This document shows, in pieces, positions 59,241 through 64,000 of a stretch of DNA of 64,000 bases. Positions within the stretch are counted from its first letter, which is position 1, and each line of letters starts with the position of its first letter. The notes beneath the pieces were generated by a model that did no database searches, was not told the DNA's origin, and saw nothing but the letters and a program-made list of their open reading frames with translations. This DNA comes from CAXXOK01 sp963666755 (lineage in GTDB: Bacteria > Bacillota > Clostridia > Christensenellales > Aristaeellaceae), in the NCBI GenBank assembly GCA_963666755.2, contig CAXXGW010000009.1, positions 744,001-808,000 of the forward strand, in the 5' to 3' direction. A program made the translations under genes and the position numbers.

Positions 59241-60756
59241 AGCGCAGAGCCTCCTCGATTTCCGCCTGCGTCAGGCCGTTATACTGGGCGGGGTCGTACT
59301 CCCTCTGCTCATAGCGCTGTTCGATCACGGTTTTACCGGGCTTGCCGGTGGCGGTAGCCCCGCCGGTCGCGGCCTGCGCGGCATAGCTTTCGCGCAGCCG
59401 TTCATGGTCGGCGATGGCGGCCTCCACCGTGGTGATGCCGGCGGCATGGTAGTTGTCCAGTACCTTATCTAAAAACGCCATGGGGGAGGTTTTGCCGGAC
59501 GCGTACCCGGCGGCCTGATCGATCACCGCGTCGTTAAAGCCCCATGTGCCGCTCCATTTGGCGAGCAGCTCCCGATCCCGCTGGGAGGGCGCGCCCTCGC
59601 GCCCCAGTAGGGCAAACAGCGCGCGCAGCCGCTCATTCTGGGTGCGAACCTGCGCAAGGTAGGCTTCGACATCGGCGGTTTCCCGCAGGCCGCGCGCGCT
59701 CCAGGCCTGCACCAGTTCGGTGAGCTTTTCCAGCGACTGGGACTTTTTACGGCGGCTGATCTCCCTTGCGGCCAGCACGATGGTTTCGTGCGGCAGCAGG
59801 GCGCGCATATCGCGGTACACGGCGCGCACGGTCTGCTCGTTTGCGTTGGCGCCCAGCCCTGCGGCGCGCAGCACCTCGCGGATCAGCTCCGCCTCGTCCT
59901 TCTCACGGGTCAGCTGATGGGTCAACTGCTCGGCGGTGGTCTGCTTGCGCTCGCCGCGCTCATGGATGCCGCGCAGGATGCTGTCCAGATAGCGGAAACT
60001 CGGGTCGCCGCCGGTCATTTCGGCGCAGGCGGTTTCGATCGCCTTGGGGGCAAAACCCCATTCCCGCGTCCATTTAAGGTAGAGATCGATTTCGTCCACG
60101 GTGGGGGCGCGAAACTTGCTCATGCGGCGCAGCACGCGCTGCGTTCCCTCCCAGGCGGCCTGGCTGCGGGCAAAAAACTGCTCCGCATCCTCCAGCGTAA
60201 CAATGTGGCGCTCCGTGAGTTCCACGGCCAGCTTTTGCGCTTCCTTGAAGCTGAAATGCACGCCCCGCGTGGTAGCCAGATGCTGCACCAGCAGCAGCAC
60301 CACCTCGCCGGGCAGGCCCAGCTGCTCCACCCACTCGTAGCAGAGCTGCGTTTCGCCGCCGTGCAGCTTGCGCTTATCGCCGAAAATGGCGTAAAGCGCC
60401 TGCGCAAACTGCATGTAGGCTTCGTCCGCCGGCATGGACTGCCGCCCGGTAAGGGCCTGCTGCACGCTCAGGTAGGCATAGCGCGGCGGCTGATCCTGCG
60501 TGCGGGCGACCAGGCGGCAGCGCTCCCAATACTGGAAAGCCGCCTGCACTTCGCTTTCCTCCATGCCAAGCTCGCGCGCGAGCGCCGCGAGGGAAAGACC
60601 TTCCCCGGCGGCCGGAAAACGGGCGTATAAAAGCCCGTAGAGGTACACTTTCACATACCCTTCGGGCGCGGCCGGCATGTATTCGCAGATGAAGGCGTTG
60701 GGCAGCGCCACAGCCTCCCAGAGCACGCCGGTTTTATCCGCGTCAAACAACGCCAT
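59230..60756 (-). CDS. DnaD-like primosome protein
   Basis: 508 residues. N-terminal winged-helix DnaD part (FICEYMPAAPEGYVKVYLYG; LGMEESEVQAAFQYWERCRL), then two DnaD/DnaB_2 C-terminal domains, the first ending LYLKWTREWGFAPKAIETAC...DPSFRYLDSILRG (about 232-272), the second LLAKWSGTWGFNDAVIDQAA...PMAFLDKVLDN (about 412-450). The W-x3-WGF and F-YLD-IL motifs mark both. Double-domain forms resemble B. subtilis DnaB/DnaD combined. Between them lies a charged helical stretch. ATG 60756 with GGAGGAGG upstream; promoter at 60811-60839. Confidence 0.92.
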   Translation of the reverse strand: MALFDADKTGVLWEAVALPNAFICEYMPAAPEGYVKVYLYGLLYARFPAAGEGLSLAALARELGMEESEVQAAFQYWERCRLVARTQDQPPRYAYLSVQQALTGRQSMPADEAYMQFAQALYAIFGDKRKLHGGETQLCYEWVEQLGLPGEVVLLLVQHLATTRGVHFSFKEAQKLAVELTERHIVTLEDAEQFFARSQAAWEGTQRVLRRMSKFRAPTVDEIDLYLKWTREWGFAPKAIETACAEMTGGDPSFRYLDSILRGIHERGERKQTTAEQLTHQLTREKDEAELIREVLRAAGLGANANEQTVRAVYRDMRALLPHETIVLAAREISRRKKSQSLEKLTELVQAWSARGLRETADVEAYLAQVRTQNERLRALFALLGREGAPSQRDRELLAKWSGTWGFNDAVIDQAAGYASGKTSPMAFLDKVLDNYHAAGITTVEAAIADHERLRESYAAQAATGGATATGKPGKTVIEQRYEQREYDPAQYNGLTQAEIEEALRYDT

Positions 60757-60810
60757 GGACTCGCCTCCTCCGTGGCCGACCCCGGGAGGGAGCCGGTTTT
60801 GATTGCCATG

Positions 60811-60839
60811 AGTATAACACAGTGGGCGGGGCGCGGCAA
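60811..60839 (-). promoter_or_regulatory. Promoter of the dnaD operon
   Basis: Minus strand -35 TTGCCG (60839-60834), 17-nt spacer, -10 TATACT (60816-60811), 55 nt before the start codon. Confidence 0.7.
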
Positions 60840-60848
60840 GCGCCGGGG

Positions 60849-60877
60849 TTGCCGCAGGCCGCGGTTTGCGGTATACT
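60849..60877 (+). promoter_or_regulatory. Promoter of dnaE
   Basis: Plus strand -35 TTGCCG (60849-60854), 17-nt spacer, -10 TATACT (60872-60877), with exactly the same boxes and spacing as the divergent dnaD promoter. Confidence 0.7.
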
Positions 60878-60935
60878 CAGGCGGTAAGCAGCGTCCCGTC
60901 CGCCCGCAACGTATAACCGTACAGGAGGCACCCCC

Positions 60936-63900
60936 ATGGCATTTGCCCATCTACATCTGCACACCGAATACAGCCTTTTGGACGGCGCCTGCCGTATCAA
61001 ACCGCTGGTCAAGCACTTAAAGGCGCTGGGCTATGAGCACTGCGCCGTAACTGACCACGGCGTGATGTACGGCGCGGTGGATTTTTACTCCGCCTGTAAG
61101 GAGGAGGGAATCCACCCCATTATCGGCTGCGAGGTTTACGTCTGCCCCGACCGCTTTGACAAGACGTATGTCAGCCGCGAGTACAGCCACCTGATCCTGC
61201 TTTGTGAAAACCAGACGGGCTACCAGAACCTGATCAAGCTGGTAAGCCTAGGTTTTACCGAAGGCTTTTATTACCGCCCGCGGCTGGATTACAAGTTGAT
61301 CCGGCAGCATGCCGAAGGGCTGATCTGCCTGACCGCCTGTTTAAGCGGCGATTTGCCCAAGCTGCTTCTGGAAAGCCGCCGGGAGGACGCGCGCGCCTAT
61401 GTGCGCGAGATGCGTTCGATTTTCGGGGATCAGAACTTCTTTATCGAAATTATGGATCACGGCATCCCCGAGGAGCGGCAGGTGCTGCCGGAGTTGATCG
61501 CCATCGCGCGGGAAACCGGCACGCCGCTGGTGGCCACCAACGACTGCCACTACCTGCTGCGCAAGGACGCGGCCGCACAGGAAGTGCTCATGTGCGTGCA
61601 GACCGGCAAGACTTTGCAGGACGAAGCCCGCATGCGCATGGAAACGGAAGAACTGTATGTGAAAAGCGAAGCCGAGATGCGGCAGGTGTTCCCCTCGCTG
61701 CCCGACGCGATTGACCGGGCGGCGGAGATCGCGCAGCGTTGTCAGGTGGATTTTGATTTTAACACCCGGCACCTGCCCAACTACCCTATTGAAACCGGCG
61801 AAACGCCCCTTGCCATGCTCACGCGGCTGTGCATGGAGGGGTTGCGCCGCTTTTACACCGGGCAGGCGGATGAGCCCGACAGCGAGCCCCGCAAGCGCCT
61901 TGCCTACGAGCTGGACGTGATCGCCCAGATGGGGTTTGTGGATTATTTCCTGATTGTGTGGGATTTTATCGACTATGCCAAGCATAACGGCATCATGGTG
62001 GGCCCGGGGCGCGGCAGCGGCGCGGGCAGCATCGTGGCCTATTCGCTGGGCATCACCATGCTGGACCCCCTGCGCTACAACCTGCTGTTTGAACGCTTCC
62101 TGAACCCGGAGCGCATCAGCATGCCGGATATCGACGTAGATTTCTGCTATGAGCGGCGGCAGGAAGTGATCGACTATGTAGCCCGCAAGTACGGCGCGGA
62201 TCATGTGGCGCAGATCATCACCTTTGGCACCATGAAGGCGCGTGCCGTGGTGCGAGATGTGGGGCGTGTGCTCGGCATGAGCTACGCGGCGGTGGATCAG
62301 GTGGCCAAGGCGATTCCCTTTTCGCTGGATATGACGCTGGAAAAGGCCGTGCAAATCAGCCCGCAACTGCATGAAATGGTCAACACCGACCCTGCCGTGG
62401 CACAGCTGATCGAAACCAGCATGACGCTGGAAGGCATGCCCCGCCACGCGAGCACACATGCCGCGGGCGTGCTGATTACCGCCAAGCCCGTGACCGAGTA
62501 TGTGCCCCTGCAGGTGAACGACGAGGTCGTCACCACACAGTTCCCCATGGGCACGCTGGAGCATCTGGGGTTGTTAAAGATGGACTTCCTGGGCCTGCGC
62601 ACGCTTACGGTCATCCGCGACGCGCTGGATTTGATGCGGCAGGTTGGGGTGGATATGCGGGCGGAGGACATCCCCATGGATGATCCGGAGGTGTACCGCA
62701 TGATTTCCGCCGGGGATACGGACGGCGTGTTCCAGCTTGAATCGGGCGGCATGCGTCTGTTTTTGCAGAACATGAAGCCCGCCTGCTTTGAGGATATCAT
62801 CGCCGCGATTTCACTGTACCGCCCCGGCCCGATGGAGAGCATCCCGCGCTATATCGCGGGCAAGCATGACCCCGACAGCGTGCGTTACCCCACGCCGCTG
62901 CTCAAGCCTATTTTGGACGTGACCTACGGCTGCATGGTGTACCAGGAACAGGTGATGCAGATTGTGCGCGATCTGGCGGGCTATTCGCTTGGCCGCAGCG
63001 ATCTGGTGCGCCGCGCGATGAGCAAGAAGAAAAGGGATGTAATGGCCAAGGAGCGCGCGTGTTTTGTGCACGGCGTGACGGACGAGGCAGGACACGTGAC
63101 GGTGGAAGGCTGTGTGCGCCGTGGCGTGCCCGAGGCGGTGGCCGAGCAACTGTTTGACGATATGACCGCTTTTGCCAGCTATGCCTTTAATAAAAGCCAC
63201 GCGGCAGCCTACGGCGTGGTGGCTGTGCAGACGGCATGGCTTAAAAAGCACTATCCGGTGCAGTTCATGGCGGCTATTATGAACAGCGTGATGGATAACA
63301 GCGGCAAGGTGGCCGGGTACATCCAGTACTGCCGCAGCCGTTCCATCCCCGTATTGCCGCCGGATGTAAACCAGAGCGGCTGGAAGTTTACCGTCGGCCG
63401 TGACGAGGCGGGCACCCCCGGCATCCGCTTTGGCATGGGGGCGGTCAAGAACGTGGGGTACGGCGCGGTGGAGGCGGTTGTGCAGGCACGCGCCGGGAAG
63501 CCCTTTACGGACTTTTTCGATTTTGTGGATCGCGTGCCCGCCGAGGCCATCAACAAACGCGTGGCCGAAAGCCTGATTAAGGCCGGCGCGTTAGATTTCG
63601 GCCGGTATAATCGGGCGCAGCTGCTGAGCGTGTACGAGCGTGCGATTGACGATGCGGCGCAGCGCCGCAAGGACAATCTGTCTGGGCAGGTAAGTCTGTT
63701 TGATATGATGGGCGGCCTGAACCGCCCCACGCATGCCGCCGTGCCCGATATGCCGGAGCACAGCCGCAAGGCGCTGCTCAACATGGAAAAAGAGATGACC
63801 GGCGTTTACATTTGCGGCCATCCGCTGGACGAGGTGGCGGAGCTGCTGCGCACCGGGTTCACCTCCGTGCTGGATGTGCAGGCCATGGCCGAAAATGAAA

Positions 63901-64000
63901 ATCATGGGCTGGATCATGACGGCGACGCGGTAACCATGGCGGGCATCCTGACGCTGGCTAAGGGGCGCATTACCAAGAAGGGCGCGATGATGGGCATCAT
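60936..64000 (+). CDS. dnaE: DNA polymerase III alpha subunit DnaE (truncated by window edge)
   Basis: 1021 codons are present and open to the right edge. N-terminal PHP domain (FAHLHLHTEYSLLDGACRIK; AVTDHGVMYG; TNDCHYLL). Polymerase domain with GPGRGSGAGSIVAY, the catalytic Asp pair in MPDIDVDFCYERR (D400 and D402), RHASTHAAGVLI, KMDFLGLRTLTVI, DGVFQLESGGMR, SLYRPGPMESIP, YQEQVMQI and FNKSHAAAYGVVA. Then the tandem HhH region and the start of the OB domain (AVTMAGILTLAKGRITKKG). GGAGG precedes ATG 60936. Divergent from the primosome genes. Confidence 0.97.
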   Translation, partial: MAFAHLHLHTEYSLLDGACRIKPLVKHLKALGYEHCAVTDHGVMYGAVDFYSACKEEGIHPIIGCEVYVCPDRFDKTYVSREYSHLILLCENQTGYQNLIKLVSLGFTEGFYYRPRLDYKLIRQHAEGLICLTACLSGDLPKLLLESRREDARAYVREMRSIFGDQNFFIEIMDHGIPEERQVLPELIAIARETGTPLVATNDCHYLLRKDAAAQEVLMCVQTGKTLQDEARMRMETEELYVKSEAEMRQVFPSLPDAIDRAAEIAQRCQVDFDFNTRHLPNYPIETGETPLAMLTRLCMEGLRRFYTGQADEPDSEPRKRLAYELDVIAQMGFVDYFLIVWDFIDYAKHNGIMVGPGRGSGAGSIVAYSLGITMLDPLRYNLLFERFLNPERISMPDIDVDFCYERRQEVIDYVARKYGADHVAQIITFGTMKARAVVRDVGRVLGMSYAAVDQVAKAIPFSLDMTLEKAVQISPQLHEMVNTDPAVAQLIETSMTLEGMPRHASTHAAGVLITAKPVTEYVPLQVNDEVVTTQFPMGTLEHLGLLKMDFLGLRTLTVIRDALDLMRQVGVDMRAEDIPMDDPEVYRMISAGDTDGVFQLESGGMRLFLQNMKPACFEDIIAAISLYRPGPMESIPRYIAGKHDPDSVRYPTPLLKPILDVTYGCMVYQEQVMQIVRDLAGYSLGRSDLVRRAMSKKKRDVMAKERACFVHGVTDEAGHVTVEGCVRRGVPEAVAEQLFDDMTAFASYAFNKSHAAAYGVVAVQTAWLKKHYPVQFMAAIMNSVMDNSGKVAGYIQYCRSRSIPVLPPDVNQSGWKFTVGRDEAGTPGIRFGMGAVKNVGYGAVEAVVQARAGKPFTDFFDFVDRVPAEAINKRVAESLIKAGALDFGRYNRAQLLSVYERAIDDAAQRRKDNLSGQVSLFDMMGGLNRPTHAAVPDMPEHSRKALLNMEKEMTGVYICGHPLDEVAELLRTGFTSVLDVQAMAENENHGLDHDGDAVTMAGILTLAKGRITKKGAMMGI

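Noticed and set aside
1..64000. CRISPR arrays, tRNA and rRNA genes, phage or transposase genes
   Set aside because: No regularly spaced repeats, cloverleaf sequences, rRNA motifs or transposase/integrase proteins were recognised on either strand.

Overview
The window is a GC-rich chromosomal segment from a Gram-positive bacterium. Class Clostridia is most likely, possibly a Christensenellales- or Oscillospiraceae-like gut lineage. The signs are the Firmicutes-type primosome pair (DnaD-like and DnaI-like), MutS2, RsfS, the DUF1385-prmC-prfA-sua5 cluster, a LytR-CpsA-Psr protein, QueT, a SpoIIE/RsbU phosphatase, and strong AGGAGG ribosome-binding sites with TTGACA-N17-TATAAT promoters. No tRNA, rRNA, CRISPR array, phage block or complete insertion sequence was found. 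Genes are dense and on both strands; long open frames lying antisense to real genes are GC-driven shadows and are left out.

Layout. 1-5.4 kb (minus): the N-terminal part of a possible glycosyltransferase running off the left edge, then a 1485-residue PAS/degenerate-GGDEF/EAL protein. 5.6-14.7 kb (plus): XRE regulator, cyclophilin, U32 peptidase-family protein, MutS2, an OmpR-type response regulator with its histidine kinase, and shikimate kinase. 14.8-18.2 kb (minus): a zinc ABC-transporter operon with two accessory genes, a perfect promoter and a candidate Zur/Fur box. 18.3-23.5 kb (plus): an unusual three-gene unit made of a beta-propeller/Cache/MFS fusion, a GNAT with a Cys cluster, and a Cache-HAMP-PP2C phosphatase. 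23.5-24.2 kb: a cluster of palindromic repeats including a MITE-like element. 24.2-25.8 kb (minus): a NadD-YqeK fusion and RsfS.

26-36.4 kb (plus): a galactofuranose/ribose-type sugar locus: LacI regulator, lipoprotein binding protein, YesM-type kinase, AraC-type response regulator (frameshifted in this sequence), then a YtfQRT-YjfF-like transporter. 36.4-41.6 kb (minus): metallo-beta-lactamase-fold protein, an unknown protein, diacylglycerol kinase-family protein and a HerA-like ATPase. 41.8-49.5 kb (plus): gpsA, DUF1385, prmC, prfA, sua5, low-molecular-weight phosphatase, PHP-domain protein, then a secreted tandem (double) barnase followed by a barstar. 49.9-51.6 kb: divergent flavin reductase and metallophosphoesterase. 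52-57.2 kb (minus): a 1326-residue surface protein and an LCP protein. 57.2-60.8 kb (minus): queT with a possible preQ1 riboswitch, a Cys-less ArsC/Spx-like protein, DnaI-like loader and DnaD-like protein. 60.9 kb to the right edge (plus): dnaE, truncated by the window.

The parts most worth following up are the propeller-Cache-MFS/GNAT/PP2C unit (18.3-23.5 kb), the double barnase with a single barstar (48.4-49.5 kb), the zinc operon with its Cys/His-rich membrane peptide, and a family of intergenic multi-hairpin repeats whose stems show compensatory changes.
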